From positions 35,285,288 through 35,349,287 of the forward strand of contig CM055819.1 in the NCBI GenBank assembly GCA_029582265.1: a stretch of DNA of 64,000 nucleotides, given 5' to 3'. The position numbers and the translations under genes were made by a program. Within the stretch, counting starts at the first letter, position 1. The number at the start of each line of letters is the position of its first letter. This document shows, piece by piece, positions 52,301 through 63,819 of this stretch. The notes beneath the pieces were generated by a model that was not told where the DNA came from, did not search any database, and saw only the letters and a program-made list of their open reading frames with translations. This stretch comes from Zoroaster sp. YZ-2022 (taxonomy: Eukaryota; Echinodermata; Asteroidea; Forcipulatida; Zoroasteridae).

Positions 52301-53964
52301 ATTTTGGAAAATTTTGCCCTAGCCGGTATGGTCAAAAATTCTGATTTTGGGCACAAAATAGGTATTTTCTTTCTCGTCTCGGAATCGCCTCAAATTCGAT
52401 ATGTAAATGGAATGAGGTCTCACGGTCAAAATTGGTTTAGGGAACGGGTCTCGGCGGCCACTATCTGAGGGCAAATTTTTGAAAGGACTTTTCTGGTCAA
52501 GTTAATTTGGAAATTTTTTACACATTTGGCACAAAGTTTACAAAAGTAGCTTTTATGGGAGAATGACCCAAAAAAAATCACTGAAATTTCACAGGCGGGC
52601 TACCCCCGCAGACGGATCACAGTGCCGAGTTACAGGTCCCTACGACTAGTACTTCAGGAGTAATGCGCAAATAAATATTTAAGCTACTCGCCCGAATCAC
52701 GACCGATCAAAATGACAGATTTCAGGGACCCCTCCACCCAGAAGTCCATCGGGCTCAAACAGTGGGTTCCCACCAAAATAAAAATCATGCATAATGGGTG
52801 TGGGGACAATATTTTTTGAGTTTGGGGCGGGTAAAAATTCAGATTTCCAACCCAATTTTGTAAAATTTTGCTCTAGCCGGTATGGTCAAAAATTCTGATT
52901 TTGGGCACAAAATTTGTATTTTTTTTCTCGTCTCGGAATCGCCTCAAATTCGATATGTAAATGGAATGGAGTCTCACGGTCAAAATTGGTTTAGGGAACG
53001 GGTCTCGGCGGCCACTATGTGAGGAACTGAGGGCAAATTTTTGAAAGGACTTTTCTGGTCAAGTTAATTTGGAATTTTTTACACATTTGGCACAAAGTTT
53101 ACAAAAGTAGCTTTTATGGGAGAATGACAAAATAAAAATCACTGAAATTTCACACAGGCGGGCTACCCCGCAGACGGATGACATTGCCGAGTTACAAGTC
53201 CCTACGACTAGTACTTCAGGAGTAATGCGCAAATAACTATTTAGCTAGACTCGCCCGAATCACGACCGATCAAAATGACAGATTTCAGGGACCCCCCCTC
53301 CACCCAGAAGTCCATCGGGCTCAAACAGTGGGTTCCCACCAAATAAAAATCATGCATAATGGGTGTGGGGACAATATTTTTGAGTTTGGAGGAGTTAAAA
53401 CATTTCGAGATTTCCGACCCAATTTTGGAAAATTTTGCCCTAGCCGGTATGGTCAAAAATTCTGATTTTGGGCACAAAATAGGTATTTTTTATAGTCTCG
53501 GAATCGCCTAAAATTCGATATGTAAATGGAATGGGGTCTCACGGTCAAAATTGGTTTAGGGAACGGGTCTCGGCGGCCACTATCTGAGGGCAAATTTTTG
53601 AAAGGACTTTTCTGGTCAAGTTAATTTCGAAATTTTTTACACATTTGGCACAAAGTTTACAAAAGTAGCTTTTATGGGAGAATGACCAAAAAAAATCACT
53701 GAAATTTCACACAGGCGGGCTACCCCCGCAGACGGATCACACTGCCGAGTTACAGGTGCCTACGACTAGTACTTCAGGAGTATTGCGCAAATAACTATTT
53801 AGCTAGACTCGCCCGAATCACGACCGATGAAAATGACAGATTTCAGGGACCCCCCCCTCCCACCCAGAAGTCCATCGGGCTCAAACAGTGGGTTCCCACC
53901 AAATAAAAATCATGCATAATGGGTGTGGGGACAATATTTCTGAGTTTGTGTGAAAAAAAACTTC

Positions 53965-54046
53965 ACAGGCGACTCGGGCGGGATTCAAACCCACGACCTC
54001 CTGCTTACTAGTGCAGACGTCTTAACCTCTCGACCATCGAGCTTGC
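53965..54046 (-). mobile_element. tRNA-derived SINE head
   Basis: The minus strand has an A box (TGGTCGAGAGG) and B box (GGTTTGAATCC) at tRNA spacing. The acceptor-like ends pair weakly, and the anticodon loop is irregular (8 nt), so it is not a functional tRNA. A T8 run follows. It marks the right boundary of the macrosatellite. Confidence 0.65.
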
Positions 54047-54179
54047 CCGATGACGATTGTCTGGCCAGCTAGAATCCTATATAGCAGCAGGTTCCGCGAT
54101 ATTTTATAGGTTAATAAAATTCTTGCATCAGGTGATAAACAACTGATATAATTTTGCCCTACACCGACGTGTGTATAAT

Positions 54180-54614
54180 AATAATAATAATGGACATTGT
54201 GAATTCTTATATGGGTTATGAAACCTTTTCCACAACTCGTGACAGAAATGTCGAAGTAAATAAATTTATATTGCGCCGGTATCCGCCAAGGTTGACGCTC
54301 ATGGCGCATGAACATTATTACCCCTGTCATCGGGCCAGTTATATAATTCCTTAGAACCATCTCAACTCCCTGGGGAGTATGCAGCCCATGCTGCCAAATG
54401 TGTAGCGCAACGAGGTTAATCAAACACAATTACCATCTCTGCCCTCACAGGTCCCCATTTATACTCCTGGGTGAAGAGAAGCAATTATAGTTAAGTGTCT
54501 TGCTCAATAACACAAGCACCACATTCGCGGCCAGGATTCAAACCCACATTCTGATGACCCCGGCCATCAGAAACACAGGTCCGATGTACTAAACCGCTCA
54601 GCCATGGCACCCCC
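54180..54614 (-). mobile_element. tRNA-type SINE with conserved central domain
   Basis: On the minus strand: GGTGCCATGGCTGAGCGG (A box) at the right end, GGTTTGAATCC (B box), then CTTGTGTTATTGAGCAAGAC, a central motif shared by several metazoan SINEs. Next comes a CTCCCCAGGGAGTTGAGATGG body, and the element ends in ATT repeats. The body recurs at the window's right end (63835-64000). Confidence 0.72.
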
Positions 54615-56335
54615 ATATAACCCCATAGTACAGAACTGCACATTAGGAATCAGACAAAATGAAACCACATTTAAGCTGCCAAAAAACGGTTGGAGACACA
54701 AAAAGAAACAAATAATAAATGTACAAAAATGGTGAACAAATCCCCCACCCCCCTCCCCAGGATATGCTAATGCGGTTTTTCAAATTATTTTTTCTGAAAT
54801 TATTCAAATTGGCAGTGTTAAAAATACAAATGCTCATTTAGTAGGAGCAGATCACAGCTATTCCCATCATTCCATAATTCCAAAACACCCCCCCCCCCCC
54901 ACGAACCCAACCTCCTTACTCAAACCCACCCAACACCCCTTTGCTGAATTACATGTGGCTCTGATGAAGATACACGTACCCTTGAATCTCTTTCGACTTG
55001 ATTTACGGACCGGCTGGAAGGAGAGACCGAGTCGGTCAAACATGGCCGTCAGCTCAATCAGCTATCTGGCGCACCCTGTCGATGTCTCTGGGGGACAGGA
55101 AGTGGACCGGGGTGATACCCAACTTGTCCCGGGCTATGGTGATGTTCTGGAGCAGAAGAGAAATTTTTTTATTTTTTTAAATAATATATTATAGATCTGT
55201 GGCTGTTACAAAGATATTATTCTACTCAAAACTGACTGTAGGGTCACAAAGTTATTGGATTAACAGTACAGTAAAGAGGGTGATAACTAAGGAGGCGAGG
55301 CGGAAGCGGAAGCGAGGCGAGACACCGAGTATATATACAGTGTTTTATACACAGCGTGAGTGTTAGGGTAAAAATCAAGTCAACATGACATTCCATCGTT
55401 CAGTGCAAAGTTCACTCCTCAATTCATCACTCATTCCCCAATTGAACGTATCCTCATTCCAAGCCTGATCAACCAGCTTAGCATCAAAACGCCCCTTCAA
55501 AATTAAGACCACATCATCCCCCGAGAGAGAGAGAGAGAGAGAGAGAGAAAGAACCTTCCTCTCCGATCAACCGTCCAAGACCCAAAAAAAACACCTTCCT
55601 CTGTCCTTTGGGAAATATGAGGAATATGCAAGGTCTTGTTTTTGGGGATCCTGCTCTCCTTTTTTTTTTTCCCCTCGCTGGCGGTAATTCATAAGTTCCG
55701 CATCCTACTTAGGAGATGTGTGACCATATTTGGTCGTGTACAAAGTCATTCCAAAACAACTTAACGTCAGTCAATCTTAAAATGGTAAGGTATAGTTCTG
55801 GTAATGCTGATGATTTCTCCCGACAATGATTACAGCGTACTAATTGAAACGTAACACTATAGAAAAGACCCTGTGAAGTCCCCATGGTTGTCCCTGAAAC
55901 ATATCCTCACTAATAGCGATAGATGAAGCGAGTTGCCGATATTGGTTCTCTCCTTTGTCTGTCATAGGGGAAGATTTATAAAAGCATTATGTTTCATTTT
56001 TCCCCTACATGTTGGTAATACTGCCAAGTTTCAATGTATAAATCCTGTCAAACTGTAATTTACACTTAACATATTTGTCAACTGTGCTTTATATTAATAA
56101 TCTGTAATGTACTATTGTACTCATTATAGATTAAGTTGTTGCCAATATGGAAATAAATGTGTGACATTTGTCATGAACATATAAAAAATAAAAAATAAAT
56201 AAAAAACACAACAGCGACAGTTATGACAGGAGTTGCCCGAAAAGGATCTTTTCATAACCTGGTACCATACTTGAATGTGATTTGAGATTTCGTACCTTAC
56301 CTATAAACTATGATTAGAGCCACGCTATAAATCAA
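54615..56335. other. Non-coding segment, includes (AG)n
   Basis: No gene recognised. It contains C12 near 54888, a (GA)13 microsatellite at 55527-55552, and a GAGGCG/GGAAGC purine repeat near 55290-55320. ORFs are short and unsupported. Confidence 0.5.
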
Positions 56336-56344
56336 AAGCGTAGA

Positions 56345-56850
56345 AGACCCTGTGAAGTCCCCATGGTTCTCCCTGAACCACATTCCCATAGCGACAGTTG
56401 AGAAAGCAAGTTGCCCGATATTGGTTCCCCTGAACCATAATCTCACTTAGCGACAGTTGAGAAACGAGTTGCCCGATAAAGGTTCTACACTGAACCATAA
56501 TCTCAATTAGCGACAGTTGAAAGCGAGTTGCCGATATTGGTTCTCCCTGAACCATAATCTCACTTAGCGACAGTTGAGAAACGAGTTGCCCGATATTGGT
56601 TCTCCCCTGAACCATAATCTCACTTAGCGACAGTTGAGAAACGAGTTGCCCGATATTGGTTCTCCCCTGAACCATAATCTCACTTAGCGACAGTTGAAAA
56701 ACGAGTTGCTCGATATTGGTTCTCCCCTGAACCATAATCTCACTTAGCGACAGTTGAGATACGAGTTGCCCGATAACGGTTCTTTTCAGAACCTGTTGCC
56801 CGATAACGGTTCTTTTCAGAACCTGTTACCTCACTTAGCGACAGTTGAGA
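56345..56850. repeat. ~60-bp minisatellite derived from a Penelope LTR unit
   Basis: About eight units with CTTAGCGACAGTTGAGAAAC, GAGTTGCCCGATATTGG and the hairpin GGTTCTCCCCTGAACC. The same unit occurs singly inside both LTRs of the element at 57229-60907, showing the source. The last units switch to GGTTCTTTTCAGAACC hairpins. Confidence 0.88.
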
Positions 56851-57164
56851 TAAACACACGGTGTTACCGCAAAAGTATTGTGAAAATAAACAATGAATGT
56901 GATTGGAGATTTCGCGCCTTACCTAAACTAGGAAAGGTATAATTTTCCCGTTTGATTTTTGGAAAGACTACTCTTTCCTTCCTGTGAATGCCGCATGACA
57001 ATGAGGCCGAAATATCTTAATTCACTGTTTTCTTGTGAACGACACAACGTAACCAGCTGAAACTTTCACAACATGCAAAATTGTCAATATTTAATGTCAA
57101 ACTTACTCAGTCGTCGTGTCAGTTGCAAAAACGTCGTATCTCGATTTTGCAACAACGTCGTATA

Positions 57165-57228
57165 TATAAGTTTTGAGGCTTTGCATGGTGGAATATCGAT
57201 ATCGTTTCGGTTTGCGGTAACACCGTCG
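57165..57228 (-). repeat. Inverted fragment of the Penelope 5' region
   Basis: Reverse complement of about 57890-57955 (shared ATATCGATATTCCACCATGC). An inverted partial copy at the left end is a typical feature of Penelope insertions. Confidence 0.75.
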
Positions 57229-57535
57229 TATCAGAGAGGCTATTGAGATTCATAAACATGACACTGTCCCCCAGGACATCGGCTATTTCATCAGCAACAT
57301 TTGGCATTCAATCCTACCATCCACCAACACCCACACCCCACTGTCAACTGATACGCCTCAGCGAGCAGGCAACTCACACACAGCAGGCGGAAACACACAC
57401 AACAAGAACAATGCCACGGTGGCAACCAATCACAACACATCACACAACAGTAGCACCAATCGGAACACTTCCCATTCTACACATAATCCCCTTAAATACT
57501 ACTTAAGAGTTGCATCGGCAAACCTCTTCATTCTC

Positions 57536-57566
57536 CTGAAGAAGATTAGAGCAGGCCTAATCGAAG
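57536..57566 (+). ncRNA. Hammerhead-like core in left LTR
   Basis: CTGAAGA, one A, GATTAG-loop-CTAATC, then GAAG (canonical would be GAAA). Stem II differs from the 12884 copy by compensatory changes (GATCAG/CTGATC). The fourth core base is altered, so cleavage activity is doubtful. Confidence 0.5.
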
Positions 57567-57718
57567 CGTTGAGAATAAACCCGTGAAGTCCCTATGGTTC
57601 TCCCTGAACCATATTAACCCGTGAAGTCCCCGTGGTTCTCCCTGAACCATATTTCTCACTTAGCGACAGTAGAGAAAACGAGTTGCCCGAAATTGGTTCT
57701 CCCTTGAACCTTTCTCAC

Positions 57719-57808
57719 TTAACCCTAACTCCCTAGACAACAAAGGCAGTTGGAGGATTTTGAAGGATTTTTATTGTTCAGTAACAATGCTTAGGGAGTT
57801 AGGGTTAA
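57719..57808. mobile_element. 82-bp piggyBac-type MITE (copy B) in the Penelope LTR
   Basis: Body 57723-57804, TTAA duplicates at 57719-57722 and 57805-57808, same 13-bp ends as copy A and opposite orientation. The right LTR has the unoccupied site (TTAA at 60799-60802 with matching flanks on both sides). Confidence 0.95.
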
Positions 57809-57914
57809 CGAAGGTTGAGATACGAGTTGTGCGATACGGTTCTTTTCAGAACCTGTATCTCAGCTTCACGTTAGTTGAGATAAACACATGGTGTTACACG
57901 CAAACCCGAAGCGA

Positions 57915-60400
57915 TATCGATATTCCACCATGCAAAGCCTCAAAACTTATATCAGAACGCTCTACGGTGAGCGCACTAACAGGCTTGTCAAGTTATATCA
58001 ACGCGCTCGTACCAGGCGTTGTGGCTCGTCAATGACCTGACATTTCTGAAGAGATGCCGAGATGCAAGCGTGGTCCCGAAGGGCCTCCGCCCTGAGACCC
58101 TATCAAAATAACAACTCTGCTCGAATCATACATACAGCTGGTAAAGCTCTCCTCCGAAACAGATTGCCTCCACCCGTTGTTGTCTATCCCGTGCCGATGA
58201 TGAAATCGAGAGAAGCAGAGCTAGTCTCCGTGAAGACTATGCTCACAAACCGATTACGACAAGATATCCACCCTCACGGATAAGTCCTTATCGTTTACTT
58301 CGAATCCACTAGAAAGAAGCACCGTCCGTAAATTTGAACGCCTCACATGCACGCACAATGGCAGGACGAAAAAGCACGCCCGTTACCACAAACGTCCAAC
58401 AAAGGGAACATGAAAAAGAGGAAAGGTCAACCCGTCGTTAACCTTGGCGAAGGGCCATATCTCCAAATAACAGCAGGACAAAAGTAAACCGTTGCCACGG
58501 ACGTCCAACAAAGGGAACATAAAAGAAGGGGAAAAGGTTAACCCGTCGTTAACTTCAGCCAACGCCAACTATCTCACACGGAAACCAGTGTCTTAGCCTT
58601 GGGAATGAATTTTGCCACCGCCCCAAAAAGATTCCGTGGAAGAATTCATAGTCTATTGAACCTTCCATCCGAAAGCTCGAGAAACAAAAGGCAGGCGATA
58701 TCCATTATTCAGATACACCAGATCTTAAAAAGCGTGAAGCCCCAATCCAATATCACAAGACTGGAATATCAGGCTGTCAATAACCTCCGTAATGACTCTT
58801 CGATACATTCTAAAGGCAGACAAGGGTAATGCCACAGTAGTAATGGACCGCTCAAATCTGATCAGAAGGTTCAGGATATCCTCGACACGGATACCTACAC
58901 CCTCAAAAGAACCCGATTCCGTTAGCAGAAAGGAAAGTCGCGCAAAACTTCTTTCCTTAAACCGAGCACAGCCTTACCCAAAGCACTATACAGGCACCTC
59001 CGTCCGTCCAGCTCGAAATGCCCAAGATTCTTTGGCCTACCAAAGATTCATAAACCAGACAGACCGCTCCGACGATTGTCTCATCGAGGTTCCCCACGTA
59101 TAACCTCGCCCAACACTTGACAAGGCTCTTACACCCACTCGTGGGTAAGGCGCTTCCACCATGTACCCAATTCAGCGGGGTTTATCAACATCATAAAGGG
59201 AACCATATTGCAGCCTTCCGACGCGCTAGTGAGTTTGGCGATCAAGTCATTATTCACCAATGTACCGACAGGCGAGGCTATCCTCGTAACCAAAGTCGAT
59301 ACTCGAACATGATATACGCTCCCGGAGCGAACCAGCCTAACGCCCAGATCAAATCGTAGATCTACTTTCATTATGTGTGAAATCCACATACTTCCAATGG
59401 AGAGAGACTTACTATCAACAGTCTTTGGGCACTCCAATGGGATCCCCGATATCCCGGTCCTAGCAAACATCTTCATGGAAGATTTCGAACAAGAAAGCAC
59501 TCGAGGCGACGATACAAACCCAAACTATGGCTTCGATACGTAGATGATACTTTTCATCATTTGGCAGCACCGGTTCCGACAAACTGAGTGACTTCCTCGG
59601 TCACCTCAACCAGCAACATCCGAGCATTCAATTCACCATGGAAACTGAGACATCCGACTCGTTGCCTTTCCTTGATGTACTCATTTCCAAAGCGGGTTGA
59701 TGGCTCACTTGGGCATTCGGTTTACAGAAAACCCACACACAGACCGCTACCTAAATGCCGGTCGTTCCACCCACCATCCGTGAATCCTCCGTGAATCGCA
59801 CCCTACTTGAAGGGCACACACTATCAGTGATAAGAGCACTTGCCATCCCGGTTTTGAAACATCTTAACGCCCGTGTTAAGAGACAATGGGTACAGACCTG
59901 ATAAGCTTAAGTTCCTCCCGAATAGGAGCGGCGCCCACGATCCTCTGGCGCGGCGAAAACCCATTGCCGTGCTGCCGTACGCCGGCCACACTTCACACAA
60001 GATTCAGCGTATCCTGAGGAAGCTGACATTAAGGTCTACTACGGACTCGAAACAAGTTGGAAGCAGTTACACACCCACAAGGACAGACATGATCCCAGCC
60101 CGTCAAGCTGGGGTCTACCGAATTCCTTGTACTTGTGGGAAAGTGTACATTGGCGAGAACCGGCGAGACCTTCTGACCAAACTCAAGGAACACAAGGCCC
60201 ACGGCCGCAGAAGTGGGAATGTGACAAATCTGCGATCATCAAACACTCCACCGATTTGGACCATATAATTGACTGGCAGAATGCAAAGATCATAGCCCGG
60301 AAAAGCACTAGTACACCCGTCATATCAGAGAGGCTATTGAGATTCATAAACATGACACTGTCCCCAGGACATCGGCTATTTCATCAGCAACATTTGGCAT
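57915..60400 (+). pseudogene. Penelope-like reverse transcriptase with GIY-YIG endonuclease
   Basis: Retroelement polyprotein on the plus strand, in several frames. Recognisable parts in order: GMNFATAPKR and RLEYQAVNNLRND (58600-58795), ADKGNATVVMDRSN (58813-58855), RYVDDT with the catalytic Asp pair (59534-59551), SIQFTMETETSDSLPFLDVLIS, VLPYAGHTSHKIQRILRK (59965-60020), and GVYRIPCTCGKVYIGE (60109-60156), the GIY-YIG nuclease core with Cys pair, followed by LKEHK. The frame runs into the right LTR, as in Penelope elements. Many frameshifts; inactive. Confidence 0.88.
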
Positions 60401-60905
60401 TCAATCTACCATCCACAACACCCACACCCCACTGTCAACTGATACGCCTCAGCGAGCAGGCAACTCACACACAACGGCGGAAACACACACAACAAGAACA
60501 ATGCCGGTGGCAACCAATCACAACACATCACACAACAGTAGCACCAATCGAACCTTCCCATTCTACACATAATCCCAGCAAATACTACTTAAGGAGTTGC
60601 ATCGGCAAACCTCTTCATTCTCCTGAAGAAGATTAGAGCAGGCTAATCGAAGCGTTGAGAATAACCGTGAAGTCCCCTATGGTTCTCCCTGAACCATATT
60701 AACCCGTGAAGTCCCCGTGGTTCTCCCTGAACCATATTTCTCATAGCGACAGTAGAAAACGAGTTGCCGAAATTGGTTCTCCCTTGAACCTTTCTCACTT
60801 AACGAAGGTTGAGATACGAGTTGTGCGATACGGTTCTTTTCAGAACCTGTATCTCAGCTTCACGTTAGTTGAGATAAACACATGGTGTTACCGCAAACCG
60901 AAACG
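60323..60905 (+). mobile_element. Right pseudo-LTR of Penelope-like element
   Basis: Direct repeat of 57229-57908 without the MITE. Differences are mostly 1-4-nt indels (CATTCAATC versus CATTCAATCC). It ends at GGTGTTACCGCAAACCG, which is inverted relative to the copy at 57205-57228. Confidence 0.85.
60623..60652 (+). ncRNA. Hammerhead-like core in right LTR
   Basis: Same as 57536 with a loop one nucleotide shorter: CTGAAGA, GATTAG/CTAATC stem, GAAG. Confidence 0.48.
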
Positions 60906-61084
60906 ATAACGTCGTATATCTCACATGAAAACGCGCTGTGCACAAACGTCGTATCTCGGCGCCTATTGTTTTTGTGTGGACATCCGGGCTATTTAAGCGA
61001 GATACGACCTTTTGCGCACTTTCAAACTCGAATGTAATTTAAATGCTATTTTAGGAGATACGACGTTTTTGCACTGACACGACG

Positions 61085-61554
61085 CAGTGTAAACTTCTTA
61101 ACTTTACTAGAAAAAAATATATTCAGTGCTATCAATTTAAGGCCCCCCCCACCCACAAAAATAAAAGTCTCCAGTTTCTGGTCACCGCGCATGTCGTCTC
61201 AGACCCGCACGTCGGCATTTTGACTTTTCCTTCTTTTTCTCTCTTTTTGTTGTTGTTGTTGCTATGAAACGATGTCCAATTGCAGCCAAAATTGCTGGAT
61301 CGATTGGAATTCTGCCGTGCTGTGTTTTAAACGACTTTTTCACATAGGGGTATGATGAACATTTGCCCGATTAGTGAGGCCTCTCTTAGCCACCATACTT
61401 TGTATATGGGAAATTTGGTCCCCACATATACAATGTATCACGTATTTCCCTGTTGGCAAAAAAAAATGGGCTGAATTTTTTTTTTTGTAACCACACCAAT
61501 TTTGAAGCCAACTGATTACCAAAAACCGGAGACATTTTTTTTTGGGGGGGGGGG
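61085..61554. other. Non-coding spacer
   Basis: C9 run near 61143, TTG repeat near 61248-61262, A9 and T12 runs near 61460-61485, G14 near 61544. No gene seen. Confidence 0.5.
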
Positions 61555-61800
61555 GGGGAGTGTGTGGGTTCGAAGCCTTGCCGCGACCATGGTGCTTGTG
61601 TCCTTGAGCAAGACACTTTACCAAAATTGCTGCGAGGGGCGGGTGAACCCAGCCACTGGGGATGGCACAGCCCAGTGCATGCTTAGTGCCGGTCCCAAGC
61701 CGAGATAAATGGGAGGGTTGCGTGAGGAAGGACATCCGGCGTAAAACCTATGCCAAATCAAATATGCGGATCATGATCCGCTGTGGCATTTCAGGAGCAG
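61555..61800 (+). mobile_element. SINE/LINE-tail fragment
   Basis: GTGGGTTCGAAGCC (B-box-like), GTGTCCTTGAGCAAGACAC (SINE central motif), then GGATAAATGGGAGGG-type tail with GACATCCGGCGTAAAACC, CAAATCAAATATGCGGATCA and TGATCCGCTGTGGC. The tail resembles the widely shared 3' end of RTE-like LINEs and their SINEs. Its 5' end is degraded by the G run. Confidence 0.65.
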
Positions 61801-62516
61801 CCAAAGGAGGACAACATCATTTACATGCAAATAAGAATAATTTTACTATTTTCTTGTGAACTACAAAAAGCTGAACTGCACTGCACTGTATTCCAAATGC
61901 ACTGCCACGTCATATGAGCACAGTTATGGGTCTGCTCCCCTGTGGGCATTATGGGATAAACGCACTTCCGCAGCTGACTACTGGTTCCTAGAGAACTAGA
62001 ACGCATAATCTTAAAAACTAGATCTTGGTGAACCATTTGTGGGGCGAACAATGGGCGAACAATGGGCGAACACGCTGAGGTGCGTGTGCAAGACACAGTT
62101 CTCTCACACGCCGGTTAAGTCTCCCAGACTGCACTGCTTGTTTTTGAGACCTTGCGCGTCAGTCTGTGGAACAATCTGTCACAAATGGGCCAAATCCATT
62201 GTTCTTGGAGTACTATGGCCGTGGACTTGGTTAGTACACGACTGGCACACTCCATGTAGGTATTAATAGACTTCTAATACTGTACGTTGTACATGCATCA
62301 TGAATGCCTGTGTTCGTAAACCCCCCCCCCCCCCCCTGATCAAGAAAAGAACTCTCACCGGAAGAGCTGCAGACAAACTCCTTAGTAGGTCGTCTTGCTT
62401 GAGGAAATTGTCTTCAGATGATTGGAGATCCTACAAGCAAGAGGAGAAAAATAGCATGAATTTCTCCTCGGGAGAAGAGGAATGTTTACCTGTATAGATG
62501 ATGTTGTCACATGACA
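61801..62516. other. Non-coding, with C17 run
   Basis: Contains tandem GGGCGAACAAT (62041-62070) and a 17-nt C run near 62320-62336. No gene recognised. Confidence 0.5.
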
Positions 62517-63670
62517 AAAACAACACCTTCGGTCATATTGTGGCTGGTGAAAGTGGGCTGCATTGTTTTTGTCGAATGCAGGCATCGTCAGGTCCTCTAT
62601 TTTGATGTCAGCATAAAAACGTCTTGCATGTTATTCTTATTTTAGGTACAGACAAACGTGCTTCCATGTACATGTAAGGCCACCTATTCAATGCGGCCAG
62701 CCTTTGATTATCCCAACACAAACTGGCCCGCAATATACAAACCTGTACAATGAGACCACCTGTTCAATGTGGCCAGCAATATGCATGTAAAAACCTGTCC
62801 AATGAGACCACCTGTTCAATGCAGCCAGTCTCTGATGGTCCCAACACAAACTGCCCTGCAATATACATGTAAAAAACCTGTCCATTGAGACCACCTGTTC
62901 AATGTGGCCAGTAATATACATGTAAAAACCTGTCCATTGAGACCACCTATTCAATGCGGCCAGCCTTTGATTATCCCAACACAAACTGCCCCACAATATA
63001 CAAACCTGTACAATGAGACCACCTGTTCAATGTGGCCAGTAATATACATGTAAACACCTGTCCATTGAGACGGTCATATTGTGGCTGGTGAAAGCGGGCT
63101 GCATTGTTTTTGTCGAATGCAGGCATCGTCAGGTCCTCTATTTTTATTTGATGTCAGCATAAAAACGTCTTCCATGTTATTCTTATTTTAGGTACAGCCA
63201 AACGTGCTTCCATGTACATGTAAGGCCACCTATTCAATGCGGCCAGCCTTTGATTATCCCAACACAAACTGGCCCGCAATATACAAACCTGTACAATGAG
63301 ACCACCTGTTCAATGTGGCCAGCAATATGCATGTAAAAACCTGTCCAATGAGACCACCTGTTCAATGCGGCCAGTCTCTGATGGTCCCAACACAAACTGC
63401 CCCGCAATATACATGTAAAAAACTTGTCCAATGAGACCACCTGTTCAATGCGGCCAGTCTCTGATGGTCCCAACACAAACTGCCCCGCAATATACATGTA
63501 AAAACCATTGAGACCACCTGTTCAATGCGGCCAGTCTCTGATGGTCCCAACACAAACTGCCCCATAATATACATGTAAAAACCTGTCCAATGAGACCACC
63601 TGTTCAATGCGGCCAGTCTCCGATGGTCCCAACACAAACTGCCGCGCAATATACATGTAAAAAACTGCCA
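62517..63670. repeat. Compound minisatellite (~80-bp units, ~550-bp higher order)
   Basis: Units have GAGACCACCTGTTCAATG, GGCCAGTCTCTGATGGTCCC, CAACACAAACTGCCC and AATATACATGTAAAAACC. A longer block starting GGTCATATTGTGGCTGGTGA occurs at 62532 and 63071, so the array is duplicated as a whole. Minus-strand ORFs (RLAALNRWSHWTGF) are repeat translations. Confidence 0.93.
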
Positions 63671-63819
63671 CGAAATAGAAAAACCTGCCTATAAAGGCCA
63701 CCTGTCCACTGTGGACACCTTGTCATTCATCCTTTTGCTTGGGCCAAATTACACAGGTTTGACTTTTCAAGGCACTACATTTACTTTAGTAATAACAATA
63801 ATACACGATTCTTATAAAG

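Larger units (their letters stand above)
34577..53960. repeat. Macrosatellite, ~574-bp monomers plus 1.22-kb units
   Basis: Roughly 24 monomers, period 572-575 bp in the left part (landmark ATGACAG at 34951, 35524, 36099, 36671, 37245). Each carries a C-run after CAGGGAC and a G-run after TTTGATTTT; both vary widely in length. The order is about five monomers, U1, one monomer, U2, four monomers, U3, one monomer, U4, then ~13 monomers. U1-to-U3 and U2-to-U4 spacing is 5453-5454 bp, defining a higher-order repeat. Monomers from ~51430 rightward diverge (ACACAGGCGGG, TTAGCTAGACTCGCC), as expected at an array edge. Confidence 0.95.
57229..57908 (+). mobile_element. Left pseudo-LTR of Penelope-like element
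   Basis: Direct repeat of 60323-60905, starting ATCAGAGAGGCTATTGAG. It holds the end of the coding frame (IWHSILPSTT-type sequence), Asn/Thr-rich low-complexity sequence, the hammerhead-like hairpin, and the 60-bp unit later amplified at 56345. It carries the 82-bp MITE at 57723-57804, absent from the right LTR. Confidence 0.85.
57112..61084. mobile_element. Composite bounded by ~30-bp inverted repeats, enclosing a Penelope element
   Basis: Left end 57112-57142 and right end 61055-61084 are inverted matches (outer CGTCGTGTCAGT, inner ACGTCGTATCTC) with one extra T on the left. Subterminal copies of AACGTCGTAT recur inside both ends. This suggests a TIR element, probably non-autonomous, into which a Penelope-like retroelement inserted. 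Target duplication not established. Confidence 0.65.

Noticed and set aside
34714..53477. Recurrent ORFs reading MTDFRDPP...KEKSCIM in the macrosatellite
   Set aside because: Frames change with C- and G-run length from monomer to monomer and no domain is present. They are repeat translations.
53965..54046. Functional tRNA gene
   Set aside because: A and B boxes are good, but the acceptor stem pairs weakly, the anticodon loop is irregular and it adjoins repeats. A SINE head is more likely.
59129..59500. Minus-strand 123-aa ORF in the Penelope region
   Set aside because: Antisense to reverse-transcriptase sequence, with no family pattern.
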